Under the pieces are notes generated by a model. It worked only from the letters and a program-made list of their open reading frames with translations, was not told the DNA's origin and did no database searches. A DNA stretch of 64,000 nucleotides from Prostheceraeus crozeri (taxonomy: Eukaryota; Platyhelminthes; Polycladida; Euryleptidae), in assembly GCA_907163375.1 (NCBI GenBank), contig CAJQUW010003408.1, positions 182,430 through 246,429 of the forward strand, written 5' to 3'. Each line of letters begins with the position of its first letter. The first letter of the stretch is position 1. The position numbers and the translations under genes are program-made. Positions 54,994 through 62,952 of this stretch are shown here, in pieces.

Positions 54994-56391
54994 TTAACTC
55001 TTCATTCGGAAATGGAGTGTAATACTTGTCACAGCATCTTTATGAAAAGGAATCAACGCACCAGCATCATCATAAATGGCAATATCAATTTGTGGGATGT
55101 AGTTTGATTTCAGCTTTGTATAATGCACTTTCTTGAAAGTATGCTCAGATAAAATACTGCAGCTTTTTGGCTGGTATGGTATCATTGCTAGCAATGGAGC
55201 TTCAACATCTCCCACACGTACATCTTCACCAATATTGGAATATATCTGAAAATAGTTAATACGACGCGATAGCGACATGTCTGCGCTAGCTTTGGTTACA
55301 GTACCACTTTTAAAGATATTTTGATCAAAACCCAAAATGTCCATTAGAGTTTTATCCATAATTAGTTCAATACCTTTTCCACTTATAGTGAGAGACAAAG
55401 TACCTTCTTTTTCAGAAAATGAAATATGTTGCTCATTAATCACTTCATTTAAATAATCTACAACCAATTTAACCGAAGTAATAATGCGAGGCATCAACAC
55501 TCTTGTTTCATGTAAGAAACCACCTAAAGGCTCTACACACTTTCTGTATAAAGATACGGTCCATTCTGTATCAAATTGATTTGACCTTTCACATGGTAAA
55601 TGTTGCATATCAGATTTTCCATGAACAGCTGCAGAACGATGTCGTAAGAACTGATGAAAATCTTTTGAACAAACTAATACTAGATCATCATCATTTAATT
55701 TGCTTATTGCAATATGATTAGATGATTTGATATAAGTCAATGTTGCCACTTGTTTTCCATCAACTCGAAGGAGATAATTAAATTTCTTCAATAATGTTTC
55801 AGGAGTCATGTTTGTCTTTCTTGGCTTAATCACAATCTTCTTCACCAACGTCTTCTCATTTCTTGGAATAAGATCTACATAATAAGCTTCCTCTCGATAT
55901 ATTAACTGTTTATGACCACTTATGTGGTAATTAACGTTAAAATTATCATAGCTTGTTAAGGCGCTAGCGAGGTAGCCTAAATCATTTCTTAAACTTGGAC
56001 TTAAACCAACAATCCAATCTTTCTCAACTACATGATGTACATAATTATAATCATCATTGTGCGGAGTAAATTGGACAATATGTTTACACGCTTTATTCAA
56101 GAAATCATATATAAACTTTTTACATGATAAGAGATCTTTCTTTGGCCACTGTGGAATGTATACTCGGCAGCCCTTTTCACATTGGTAAGCAGCTGTACGC
56201 CTCATATTAATAGTCATCACCTCATGATCAAAAGTATAGACACAGTTGCTATAAACAAGTTGAGTGACACCCACTTCCCAATTTCCATTTAGCTGTTGTG
56301 CATGATCAATGGGAGTAGAAAAGAGTGCGGCTCGATTACTAGTAAATCTCTTTGTAGCCGCATTGCTAAGCAAAATATGATAAAACGACAT
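54994..56391 (-). CDS. Polinton 2 capsid-associated paralogue 2 (about 465 aa)
   Basis: I take the ATG at 56391 (MSFYHILLSNAATKRF). The opening, FSTPIDHAQQLNGNWEVGVT, aligns with paralogue 1 (LEGEWEVGVS), and the ends align too (QIDIAIYDDAGALIPF with SIAIKITNGLQ). The two genes are therefore an old tandem duplication. The same family is represented by the remnant at 4075-4330 in Polinton 1. Only 35 bp separate this ATG from the divergent gene at 56427. Confidence 0.75.
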   Translation of the reverse strand: MSFYHILLSNAATKRFTSNRAALFSTPIDHAQQLNGNWEVGVTQLVYSNCVYTFDHEVMTINMRRTAAYQCEKGCRVYIPQWPKKDLLSCKKFIYDFLNKACKHIVQFTPHNDDYNYVHHVVEKDWIVGLSPSLRNDLGYLASALTSYDNFNVNYHISGHKQLIYREEAYYVDLIPRNEKTLVKKIVIKPRKTNMTPETLLKKFNYLLRVDGKQVATLTYIKSSNHIAISKLNDDDLVLVCSKDFHQFLRHRSAAVHGKSDMQHLPCERSNQFDTEWTVSLYRKCVEPLGGFLHETRVLMPRIITSVKLVVDYLNEVINEQHISFSEKEGTLSLTISGKGIELIMDKTLMDILGFDQNIFKSGTVTKASADMSLSRRINYFQIYSNIGEDVRVGDVEAPLLAMIPYQPKSCSILSEHTFKKVHYTKLKSNYIPQIDIAIYDDAGALIPFHKDAVTSITLHFRMKS

Positions 56392-56426
56392 TTTTATATT
56401 GCTGATCTGCAACTTTGCATAACATC

Positions 56427-56783
56427 ATGAAGACTTGGATTTTGGACTCTCTACAATATATCAGAGTTGATCGTGATGGAAACGTACATTTCAAAAATTC
56501 TCATGGTCATACATCAAGAGGAATTACATTAACATGGCGACAATTTGTCAACCTCAATGATATCATGAGGGATTTGGAATATTTTGAAACATTAAGATTC
56601 ATCTCCTTGGGTGATCAAGTTTGGCTTCAACATTACAGAAATGAAATTCAAATCTACCATTCTCATTCCGCAAACTGTTTCTCATTTCGCAAATACAATT
56701 GGGAGAAGTATAGAAGATATATACATCGCTCCATCATGACATTTATTCGTCGTGAGTTCATCGCCCTACTATGCAAATCTTAA
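56427..56783 (+). CDS. Polinton 2 small basic protein, PC4-like candidate (118 aa)
   Basis: Starts MKTWILDSLQYIRVDRDGNV. Two similar halves, each strands followed by a helix: NVHFKNSHGHTSRGITLTWR then QFVNLNDIMRDLEYF; EIQIYHSHSANCFSFRKYN then WEKYRRYIHRSI. The RGITLTWRQF..L..IM pattern resembles the KGISLN.EQW..L...I helix entry of the transcription coactivator PC4/SUB1, an ssDNA-binding fold. This is a suggestion, not a firm homology. It is a paralogue of the next gene. Confidence 0.6.
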   Translation: MKTWILDSLQYIRVDRDGNVHFKNSHGHTSRGITLTWRQFVNLNDIMRDLEYFETLRFISLGDQVWLQHYRNEIQIYHSHSANCFSFRKYNWEKYRRYIHRSIMTFIRREFIALLCKS

Positions 56784-56805
56784 TCAGACATGACTACCAC
56801 ACATC

Positions 56806-57456
56806 ATGAGTTGGAAATTAGATTCCCTACAACGTATTGAAACGGATCATGATCGAAACGTCTATTTCAAAGATTCAACTGGAAATGTGAGAAGAGAGTT
56901 TGCTTTATCTTATCGTCATTTTCAATCTCTACATCATATCATGAAGGACTTGAAATACTTCTATATGAAAAGACATTCACGTATTGGAAATCGCATCTGG
57001 CTGCGCGTCAACAATCGGCGAATTCAACTCTATCATTCCCAACTTCATACTAACTTCACATTTCATCAAGGTAGTTGGGAAAAGTATAAAAGGAAGGTAC
57101 ATCGCTCAATTTACTCATTCTTTCATCATGAAGCGCCATCGCTACACCATCGTCAACATTCTCCGTCGCTTCAGACTCTACACCAAAATCGATCTCACAA
57201 CATTACACCAACACCTTCCAAACAGCAAGTATTACCCGGGCCGTCCTCAAATGTTAGTGGTGAAGATGAACAATTCACGGAATCTTCAACTCTTCCCAAA
57301 TGGGACTGTACAGATTCTCGGCGCCCTTTCTCATTCATCGGCGCAGTCAATGCGCTTAGAGCTACAAAGACTACTACGTCGGATATGGAAGAGGGAGAGG
57401 TGTGTGATGTCGAATCTGACTGTGGACAATATGGTGATCTCTACTCAATTGAGTGA
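56806..57456 (+). CDS. Polinton 2 PC4-like candidate, paralogue with long tail (216 aa)
   Basis: Starts MSWKLDSLQRIETDHDRNVY. Residues 1-110 align along their whole length with the 56427 gene (shared LDSLQ.I..D.D.NV.FK, IM.DL.YF, IQ.YHS, WEKY.R..HRSI). Residues 111-216 are low-complexity and acidic (TTSDMEEGEVCDVESDCG) and are read from DNA that also encodes the TBP-like protein in another frame. The tail may be overprinted, or the true product may be shorter. Confidence 0.55.
   Translation: MSWKLDSLQRIETDHDRNVYFKDSTGNVRREFALSYRHFQSLHHIMKDLKYFYMKRHSRIGNRIWLRVNNRRIQLYHSQLHTNFTFHQGSWEKYKRKVHRSIYSFFHHEAPSLHHRQHSPSLQTLHQNRSHNITPTPSKQQVLPGPSSNVSGEDEQFTESSTLPKWDCTDSRRPFSFIGAVNALRATKTTTSDMEEGEVCDVESDCGQYGDLYSIE
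57085..57120 (+). promoter_or_regulatory. Possible internal promoter of the TBP-like gene
   Basis: TATAAAAG at 57085-57092 and TCATTC at 57115-57120, 30 nt apart, with the TBP-like ATG at 57128. The same TATA/initiator geometry as the left-arm genes, here inside the coding region of the preceding gene. Confidence 0.45.
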
Positions 57457-57673
57457 CAGTGTATCATTTTTGAAGATTCGTACCAGCAGTTACAATTTGT
57501 GTTATGAACCCGAACTTTTTCCTGCAGCTCTCATTAGTTGTTGGTTACCTGTACATGTGGCAATCTTTCATAATAGTAAAGTGATCATTACTGGACTAAA
57601 ATCTCATGTACAAGCAAATATGATCCTAGACTATCTCATTGAGTATGTACGTACCCAGCGGATTGTAAAATAA
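57128..57673 (+). CDS. Polinton 2 TATA-binding-protein homologue (181 aa)
   Basis: 181 residues from the ATG at 57128, the size of a bare TBP core. Both TBP repeats are visible. Repeat 1 has YTIVNILRRFRLYTKIDLTT, then NSKYYPGRPQMLVVKM and LQLFPNGTVQILGA (residues 53-66; TBP has ALIFSSGKMVCTGA). Repeat 2 has NLTVDNMVISTQL (96-108; TBP DFKIQNMVGSCDV), SYNLCYEPELFPAAL (111-125; TBP SSYEPELFPGLI) and VAIFHNSKVIITGLK (134-148; TBP LLIFVSGKVVLTGAK). It would bind TATA boxes as a saddle and could direct transcription of the element's own genes. It overlaps the tail of the preceding gene. AATAAA at the stop. Confidence 0.85.
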   Translation: MKRHRYTIVNILRRFRLYTKIDLTTLHQHLPNSKYYPGRPQMLVVKMNNSRNLQLFPNGTVQILGALSHSSAQSMRLELQRLLRRIWKRERCVMSNLTVDNMVISTQLSDSVSFLKIRTSSYNLCYEPELFPAALISCWLPVHVAIFHNSKVIITGLKSHVQANMILDYLIEYVRTQRIVK

Positions 57674-57700
57674 AAAACAATTTTTTCCAACATGATGTTT

Positions 57701-58162
57701 TTATTTCAAATCATGATAGAACTTACAAATCATTTTTTCATTAGAGGATGGATTACATGAAAAGTTTTGAATAACAGATGCAAATCGAGATACATGTAAA
57801 CGTCTTAAGATGAAGTACAGTACAAAAGCACCACACGTTGATGAAAGTGGATGTTGTAGTATGCGTTCATTTCGCTGATATTGACGCGTATGTTTTCTCA
57901 ACCACTGCTGTGTTGGTATATTTGGAGGTTGAGCAAGAGAGTCAAATAGTTCACCACGTCGGTCTTCTCCAATAAAGATCGCTTTCCAATGCTCACCGCC
58001 TAAATTCTGTGAATGAGTGTTTAGCACAATAAAGATGGGATAGTGATTTACTGCAGGTGGTAAGGTATCGAGTGAATAGACATTATCGAAAGCTTTCAAC
58101 GTCGCTTCGTCTGCATTACGCTGCACTTTAGTCTTAATATCGTCAGCAGTCAACCAACTCAT
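57701..58162 (-). CDS. Polinton 2 adenain-like cysteine protease
   Basis: 153 codons, starting MSWLTADDIKTKVQ. Catalytic blocks: GGEHWKAIFIGED (His), ELFDSLAQPP (Asp region), STCGAFVLYFI (nucleophile Cys). These are the signature segments of the adenovirus-type maturation protease, which cleaves capsid and core precursors. Its ATG shares one base with the stop of the capsid gene (TAATG), which suggests coupled translation. Confidence 0.88.
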   Translation of the reverse strand: MSWLTADDIKTKVQRNADEATLKAFDNVYSLDTLPPAVNHYPIFIVLNTHSQNLGGEHWKAIFIGEDRRGELFDSLAQPPNIPTQQWLRKHTRQYQRNERILQHPLSSTCGAFVLYFILRRLHVSRFASVIQNFSCNPSSNEKMICKFYHDLK

Positions 58163-59439
58163 TAACGATTATACTGAAGAATCACGTCACGATACTTTGT
58201 AATTTCAATGTTTGAATCGAAGACTGCATAAATTAATACATTGATCGTCTCAGGTAGTGTTCTTTTGAACGTCAAATCCAAACGAATATTATGAGGCACG
58301 TTCGCTTGACGATAGGGTGCACTAATATCGCTGTCAGCAGTCAAATCAAATGCATAAATAGTATATCCACTCTTAAACTCTTTCATAGTCAGTCCGTTGG
58401 TGTCATCCGTATTGTAAAAGCCAAAAACATCCATAAAATCAACATAACTGCGCATAAATTGATCCGAAGCAAAATCTGGTTTGTAGGGTGGACCAGGATG
58501 ACTCACACCATTTACACGTAAAGCAATTTCACTTAACTGATTGTGTTTAAAATTGAAAGGATTCTTCTTTATATTACCATTAAATGCATCATTTTCAACC
58601 ATTGCCACCATGAGGAGCTTCGGTGCTTCCGATGGAAAGAGGCCATCTTTCATGAAACTCTTTTGATCTTTCGGAATTGTAAAGGTGAGAAGCTTTGTAT
58701 GCTGAACGGGGTAAATGGCATTTTGGCGGTTAAGGCCTTCAGCATGCCCTCTAATGACACTTGGATTCGGTACTACTCGACGAATGTAAAGTGTAATATC
58801 TTCCACATGAATTCTAAAATTGTCAACTTTAGCAAATGCATTCAGCGCAAATTCAGGCTTATTCAATGTCAGCTTGAGTCGCATGCTGGTATTACAGAGT
58901 AAAAACTTTGACTGTCTAAAGAAGTCTAAATTCAGCGGACCATATAGCTGACATACTCTACTATCTTTAATCATAGCAGATCGCTTTACAAAGCCACTGT
59001 TTGTTTCAACATCAAATTTTCCTGCTTCATCTCTGTACCATCCCATGGCTTCCATATGACTTTTTTGTGCTGCTGGATGAAACTGTGATACATGATTGAA
59101 ATATGATTTATAGGGATAATCGCTTTGACCACCTTCCACCTGCTGCTCTCCAATCGTTAGAGAAACATCACGAAGTAATGTAGTCAATGGTAAATTGTTC
59201 AGTCCAACTTTATGTGCATCATCAATAGCAGTTCCATCTGCTTGCTGAATTCTAAACCTCAAATCAAGCATCGCATAACTCAAATCTATGTAGTCATCAC
59301 TACCACCAGGAATAACAAATTCAATGGGGCCAGCATTCTCAGCTGTTCGAGGATGATAATCTACAATACTTGAACTAAGAATATCTGTCTGTATGGCTTG
59401 TTGATCGAACAAACAAAAACCGGAAGTTTTACACTCCAT
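58162..59439 (-). CDS. Polinton 2 major capsid protein (double jelly-roll, F54H12.2-like)
   Basis: 425 codons. The segments ENAGPIEFVIPGGSDDYIDL, LTTLLRDVSLTIGEQQVEGG, YPYKSYFNHV, GFVKRSAMIKDSRVCQLYG and FFRQSKFLLCNTSMRLKL match the family annotated in animals as 'uncharacterized protein F54H12.2-like', which is the Polinton/adintovirus hexon-like capsid protein. Normal length and an open frame throughout. First of the leftward late-type block together with the protease and core protein. Confidence 0.88.
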   Translation of the reverse strand: MECKTSGFCLFDQQAIQTDILSSSIVDYHPRTAENAGPIEFVIPGGSDDYIDLSYAMLDLRFRIQQADGTAIDDAHKVGLNNLPLTTLLRDVSLTIGEQQVEGGQSDYPYKSYFNHVSQFHPAAQKSHMEAMGWYRDEAGKFDVETNSGFVKRSAMIKDSRVCQLYGPLNLDFFRQSKFLLCNTSMRLKLTLNKPEFALNAFAKVDNFRIHVEDITLYIRRVVPNPSVIRGHAEGLNRQNAIYPVQHTKLLTFTIPKDQKSFMKDGLFPSEAPKLLMVAMVENDAFNGNIKKNPFNFKHNQLSEIALRVNGVSHPGPPYKPDFASDQFMRSYVDFMDVFGFYNTDDTNGLTMKEFKSGYTIYAFDLTADSDISAPYRQANVPHNIRLDLTFKRTLPETINVLIYAVFDSNIEITKYRDVILQYNR

Positions 59440-59441
59440 GA

Positions 59442-59897
59442 TTAGAAGTTATAGCAGCGTCGTCGTTTAGCGCCTGATGAATGATTAGAGCCTCTGCGAC
59501 GTTTGCGTGAATGCCTTTTGACTGAAGATCGCACCTTACCAGCTCCGCGATGTTTCCTCCTTCCTTTATTCATTCGTTTAGGTGATTTCTTTCCTTGAGT
59601 AACGCCAGCAATGGTCTGCTTCAATGTTTTTAAACCGCGTTCCTTCCCACGATTCAACAAACTGCTCTTAAAACTTCTACCTCTGGAAAGATCACTAGCA
59701 ACATCACCAGCAAAGCCAACGGCATTACTTAAAACATTTCGTTTCAAAGATCTACCGACATTGGATATGAGAGGTGCTACAACAGATTTCAGTGCACCAA
59801 GTATGCTACCTCCACGTTGGCGGCGAGCACCGATGTAAATTTGTCCTCCGCCACTTACATAGGAGGGTCGTGAATAAAATGAGGCAGTTGGATTCAT
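59442..59897 (-). CDS. Polinton 2 basic core protein (151 aa)
   Basis: Starts MNPTASFYSRPSYVSGGGQI. A hydrophobic helix follows RRQRGGSILGALKSVVAPLI (GG-containing site resembling adenain cleavage motifs), and the last 50 residues are almost entirely Arg/Lys/Ser (KRMNKGRRKHRGAG, then KRHSRKRRRG). This is the layout of adenovirus pV/pX-like DNA-condensing core proteins. Two bases separate it from the capsid gene. Confidence 0.75.
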   Translation of the reverse strand: MNPTASFYSRPSYVSGGGQIYIGARRQRGGSILGALKSVVAPLISNVGRSLKRNVLSNAVGFAGDVASDLSRGRSFKSSLLNRGKERGLKTLKQTIAGVTQGKKSPKRMNKGRRKHRGAGKVRSSVKRHSRKRRRGSNHSSGAKRRRCYNF

Positions 59898-59938
59898 AGC
59901 TCAAACCCTAAACATTGTTAGTTACAATTTTGCATGAA

Positions 59939-61159
59939 TCACTGTCGATCACTTAGATGAAAGATGTCGGCACGACGCATCCAAGAGTTCATACTTGAAG
60001 GATAACCAGCCCATTTAACAAGACACCATTCTTCACCTTGCCGTTTTTTACATCGAATGATTTTCTCTACCAAATATGTTTCACTTTCAGTGACTACCTC
60101 AATCTCATCGCGGTAAAAGCTACCCTCAATTTCTTCATTATCGTAATCTTTCAACTTGTAGGTGGTCGGAGAGTCTTTTTGATTAATCCTTGATACTGTA
60201 AATACCTCCTCTGTCCAATTCGGGAGGTACCCTTTAGCAAAAACACTTTTCACTTTTGAGATACGAACTTTATCGCCAATTTTCACATCACTTTTCACAT
60301 GAGTGCGTTTACGTTGGAATGATTCGCGCACTTTATCTACATTGTCAGCATTTACATCTACTGGTCTGACTCCAATAGAACGATGGATAGAGTGATTGTA
60401 AGCATGGAGTGTATCTTGTAGAACCTTTGTCCAATTTTGTGTCAAGTTGGCAGTAAAATGTCGCCACAAGCGATTTTTTAATGTGCGATTAAAACGTTCA
60501 ACGAGTGCAGCTTTATAAGCGCTCTTTACACTAAACAACTCAATGTCATGCCTCTCAAATAATCTTGTCACATGCTGATTTTCAAACTCTTTTCCTTGAT
60601 CACTCTGAATTCTTTTTGGAATGCGACCTTCTCGAAAAATTGTTTGGAATGCTTTTGCTACTCCTTTCCCTTCTTTAGTTTTTAAAGGTTGAGCCCACGC
60701 ATAACGCGAGAAAATATCAATGACGGTTAAAATAAAATTATTGCCCGAGTTATGTTTTGAAATGGAGGCAACATCACACAAATCTGCTTGCCACTGTTCA
60801 TCGATGTCATGAACAATATAATGGCGGGTGCGGTACTTCTTTTTCGCTTGTTTGTGGAGTGTATAGGTAGCCTGACCCTTTAACCATCGTTTCACTTGTG
60901 ATTGTGGAAGACCACTCGCTTTTGATAATTTCTTGATAGATGCAAATCCTGCCGGATGTTTTACATCATAATAGATTGACTTCAAACGTTCAGTCGATGA
61001 CGACTGACTCTTTTTCCTCCTTCTCATCTTTTTGTTTTCTTGCCTTTCTACATTTACAACAACTGCAGCATTTAGCTTTAGCGGTTTTGCGATCGTGTTC
61101 ACATTGCTTAGGGGTTTCATTATGAGAGCTGGCGCAGCAAGTGCAAGTGACAACGACAT
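59939..61159 (-). CDS. Polinton 2 integrase with chromodomain
   Basis: Retroviral-type integrase: a helix-turn-helix-like KKLSKASGLPQSQVKRWLK, then the DDE core EQWQADLCDV (D), RIQSDQGKEFENQ (D), KAALVERFNRTLKNRLW (E), the KIGDKVRISKVKSVFAKGYL segment and a C-terminal chromodomain (YLVEKIIRCKKRQGEEWCLV, then KWAGYPSSMNSWMRRADI). All catalytic acids are present. The frame opens at 61159, but the Met at 61027 (MRRRKKSQSSSTERL) may be the real start, because the upstream part overlaps a Cys-rich frame. It inserts the element and may be guided by methylated histone. Confidence 0.92.
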   Translation of the reverse strand: MSLSLALAAPALIMKPLSNVNTIAKPLKLNAAVVVNVERQENKKMRRRKKSQSSSTERLKSIYYDVKHPAGFASIKKLSKASGLPQSQVKRWLKGQATYTLHKQAKKKYRTRHYIVHDIDEQWQADLCDVASISKHNSGNNFILTVIDIFSRYAWAQPLKTKEGKGVAKAFQTIFREGRIPKRIQSDQGKEFENQHVTRLFERHDIELFSVKSAYKAALVERFNRTLKNRLWRHFTANLTQNWTKVLQDTLHAYNHSIHRSIGVRPVDVNADNVDKVRESFQRKRTHVKSDVKIGDKVRISKVKSVFAKGYLPNWTEEVFTVSRINQKDSPTTYKLKDYDNEEIEGSFYRDEIEVVTESETYLVEKIIRCKKRQGEEWCLVKWAGYPSSMNSWMRRADIFHLSDRQ

Positions 61160-61205
61160 TCACCTCTGGCGGCTCATTACATGGCAAGCAACACATCTGC
61201 TTCAT
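60990..61205 (-). CDS. Possible Cys-rich small protein (71 aa)
   Basis: Starts MKQMCCLPCNEPPEVNV one base after the stop of the 230-aa gene. It has twelve Cys in the first 52 residues (CTCCASSHNE, KCCSCCKCRK) and a Lys/Glu-rich tail. It overlaps the N-terminal part of the integrase frame. The Cys density and the tight start suggest a real zinc-binding peptide, but the overlap leaves doubt. Confidence 0.4.
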   Translation of the reverse strand: MKQMCCLPCNEPPEVNVVVTCTCCASSHNETPKQCEHDRKTAKAKCCSCCKCRKARKQKDEKEEKESVVID

Positions 61206-61206
61206 A

Positions 61207-61899
61207 TTAATAGTCTGAGAACATGTATTTCCTAGGAGGAGCTGTTTTACGTTTTCCTTTTACCAGTTTTAGTGGCGATGTAGATCTACGTCGAGTTCTT
61301 CCTCTTGTTTGCTTAGTGAGTGTGGGAGGGGATGTAGCAGGTGACGTCTTAAACCAATTTGTTGGCATTTTCATCGTCTGAAGCATTGGAGTAGTAGCCA
61401 CTGTTGAATCAAGTTCTTTCAATGTCTCATTATTTAAAGCAAATTTTGGCACATTATGCTTTTTCAATAGTTTAAGAAAGTATGACCAACCAGGTGGAAC
61501 ATATCCCTGACGGCGCTTTCTACGTGTCGCATACTGAATCAAGTCTTCATAACGTGAAGCATCAATCACTTTATTTTCATCTGTAATGATTTCTCCTCTA
61601 TCATTTACATTGAGATGGGGCTCAATACTATTGAAAAGAGATATGGCATGTGCGCGAGATGCTAAAGGTGTAGCAGTCGATACAGAGTCACGCATCTTAT
61701 TCTTCAAGTTTTTCAATTGCTCAACAGTTTCCGATTGTAATAATACAGCACGATGTGGATCTTTGATGTGAACATTTTGCTGATAATCTATTTCTTTCCT
61801 ATACATTTGATTTGCAAGAGGTTGCTTTACTTGCTGCATGGCAGTCAATTGTACATATTCATCCTGAGGAATAACAATCATGCGAGAATAAGAACTCAT
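61207..61899 (-). CDS. Polinton 2 conserved-type protein, unknown (230 aa)
   Basis: Starts MSSYSRMIVIPQDEYVQLTA. The opening M.IP.DEY..L is seen in a family of unassigned Polinton proteins. The middle is helical (VEQLKNLKNKMRDSV); then RRKRRQGYVPPGWSYFLKLL, and a basic Thr/Arg tail (KQTRGRTRRRSTSPLKL). Its ATG overlaps the ATPase stop by four bases (ATGA). Likely virion-related by position. Confidence 0.6.
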   Translation of the reverse strand: MSSYSRMIVIPQDEYVQLTAMQQVKQPLANQMYRKEIDYQQNVHIKDPHRAVLLQSETVEQLKNLKNKMRDSVSTATPLASRAHAISLFNSIEPHLNVNDRGEIITDENKVIDASRYEDLIQYATRRKRRQGYVPPGWSYFLKLLKKHNVPKFALNNETLKELDSTVATTPMLQTMKMPTNWFKTSPATSPPTLTKQTRGRTRRRSTSPLKLVKGKRKTAPPRKYMFSDY

Positions 61900-62513
61900 A
61901 GTTTGTAGATAATCATGGGAGTTTTCAAAATATCACTTCGAAATCTAAATTCTTCCGGACACTCTTGCGTAAAGTCAATGAATAAGTAACCGTATGGTTT
62001 TTCAGTAGCTGCTTGAAAAATTTCAATTAAGGCTTTTGATCCTCTGGGTGCAACTTGTCGCGCTAAAATTTCAAATTGACTTTTATCTCGCGGATTCTTG
62101 AAAATAGCATAATAGTGTGTATTCAGGTTTCGTGTACGAGCTTCTTTTCCATCAGGAAATAAATTTTGTGTAATATAGATGATAAAACACCTTTTATGGT
62201 GTGCTGCGCGAGTGAACATATCTGTAACATCTTTTGAATTCTTACTTTCTTTTAATAAATCATCCAATACAACAACATCATTAGACTGAAGTTTATCCAC
62301 TGGAATAATTCCTTCATGTCGAATAAAGTTGCGACTTTGCAATTCCTGAAACAGCGACGGTTGATAAATACCATAACAACAAATCACTCGATTGATAGGT
62401 TCCTTAAACAACTCCCTTCTTTTATCCAATAAATTCAGCGTGAAAACAGTTTTACCTGCATGAGATGGACCTGATACAGTCAGAACTTTATCACATTGAA
62501 GTCTGAAATCCAT
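61896..62513 (-). CDS. Polinton 2 packaging ATPase (A32/FtsK-HerA type)
   Basis: I take the ATG at 62513 (MDFRLQCDKVLTVSGPSHAG); the longer frame has only TTG upstream. Walker A GPSHAGKT (residues about 14-21), Walker B DVVVLDDLLKES, sensor CFIIYITQNLF, and the end YGYLFIDFTQECPEEFRFRS, all typical for the genome-packaging ATPase of Polintons. It would translocate the genome into capsids. Confidence 0.9.
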   Translation of the reverse strand: MDFRLQCDKVLTVSGPSHAGKTVFTLNLLDKRRELFKEPINRVICCYGIYQPSLFQELQSRNFIRHEGIIPVDKLQSNDVVVLDDLLKESKNSKDVTDMFTRAAHHKRCFIIYITQNLFPDGKEARTRNLNTHYYAIFKNPRDKSQFEILARQVAPRGSKALIEIFQAATEKPYGYLFIDFTQECPEEFRFRSDILKTPMIIYKL

Positions 62514-62544
62514 TTTATTACTTTGAGACTCAACATTTGCATAA

Positions 62545-62901
62545 TTAACGCTTAGAGCCAAAGATATTTCCCAATAGGTTGCCCACGGCAGGAGCTATCA
62601 TTGGAAGTATTGCTGAAAGGAAACCGCCCTTTTGTGTTAGAGTTTTCCTCTTTCTTTGAAGGGCGACTTTAGGATTGGAGATGAAACGCAATTTCGTAGC
62701 ATATCGCTTAAGTAACTTTCGTTGTTTTGGCGCTAATTTCTTCGTCCTCAACTTCCTCACATGAGAAATAATTTCACAAATGAATTTATCGTTAGCATGT
62801 CGTATAGCATTGTATCGCTGATTTGCTTTCATTCGTCGGAGAGCTTGAATGGCTGAAGAAAACTTTTGACTTTTACGTTTCGTCATTTTACGTTTCGCCA
62901 T
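62545..62901 (-). CDS. Polinton 2 small basic core protein with hydrophobic end (118 aa)
   Basis: Starts MAKRKMTKRKSQKFSSAIQA. Lys/Arg-rich helices (HVRKLRTKKLAPKQRKLLKR), then LTQKGGFLSAILPMIAPAVG and a short tail. The K/Q-GGFL..ILPM.AP pattern is widespread among small Polinton proteins and recalls adenovirus pX/pVI-type peptides with a GG protease site. Probably a DNA-binding or membrane-active virion protein. Confidence 0.75.
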   Translation of the reverse strand: MAKRKMTKRKSQKFSSAIQALRRMKANQRYNAIRHANDKFICEIISHVRKLRTKKLAPKQRKLLKRYATKLRFISNPKVALQRKRKTLTQKGGFLSAILPMIAPAVGNLLGNIFGSKR

Positions 62902-62952
62902 TTTCCGTGTTAGTCTTTGCTAAAACCTATCTTTACCACATTTGCATAGGTA

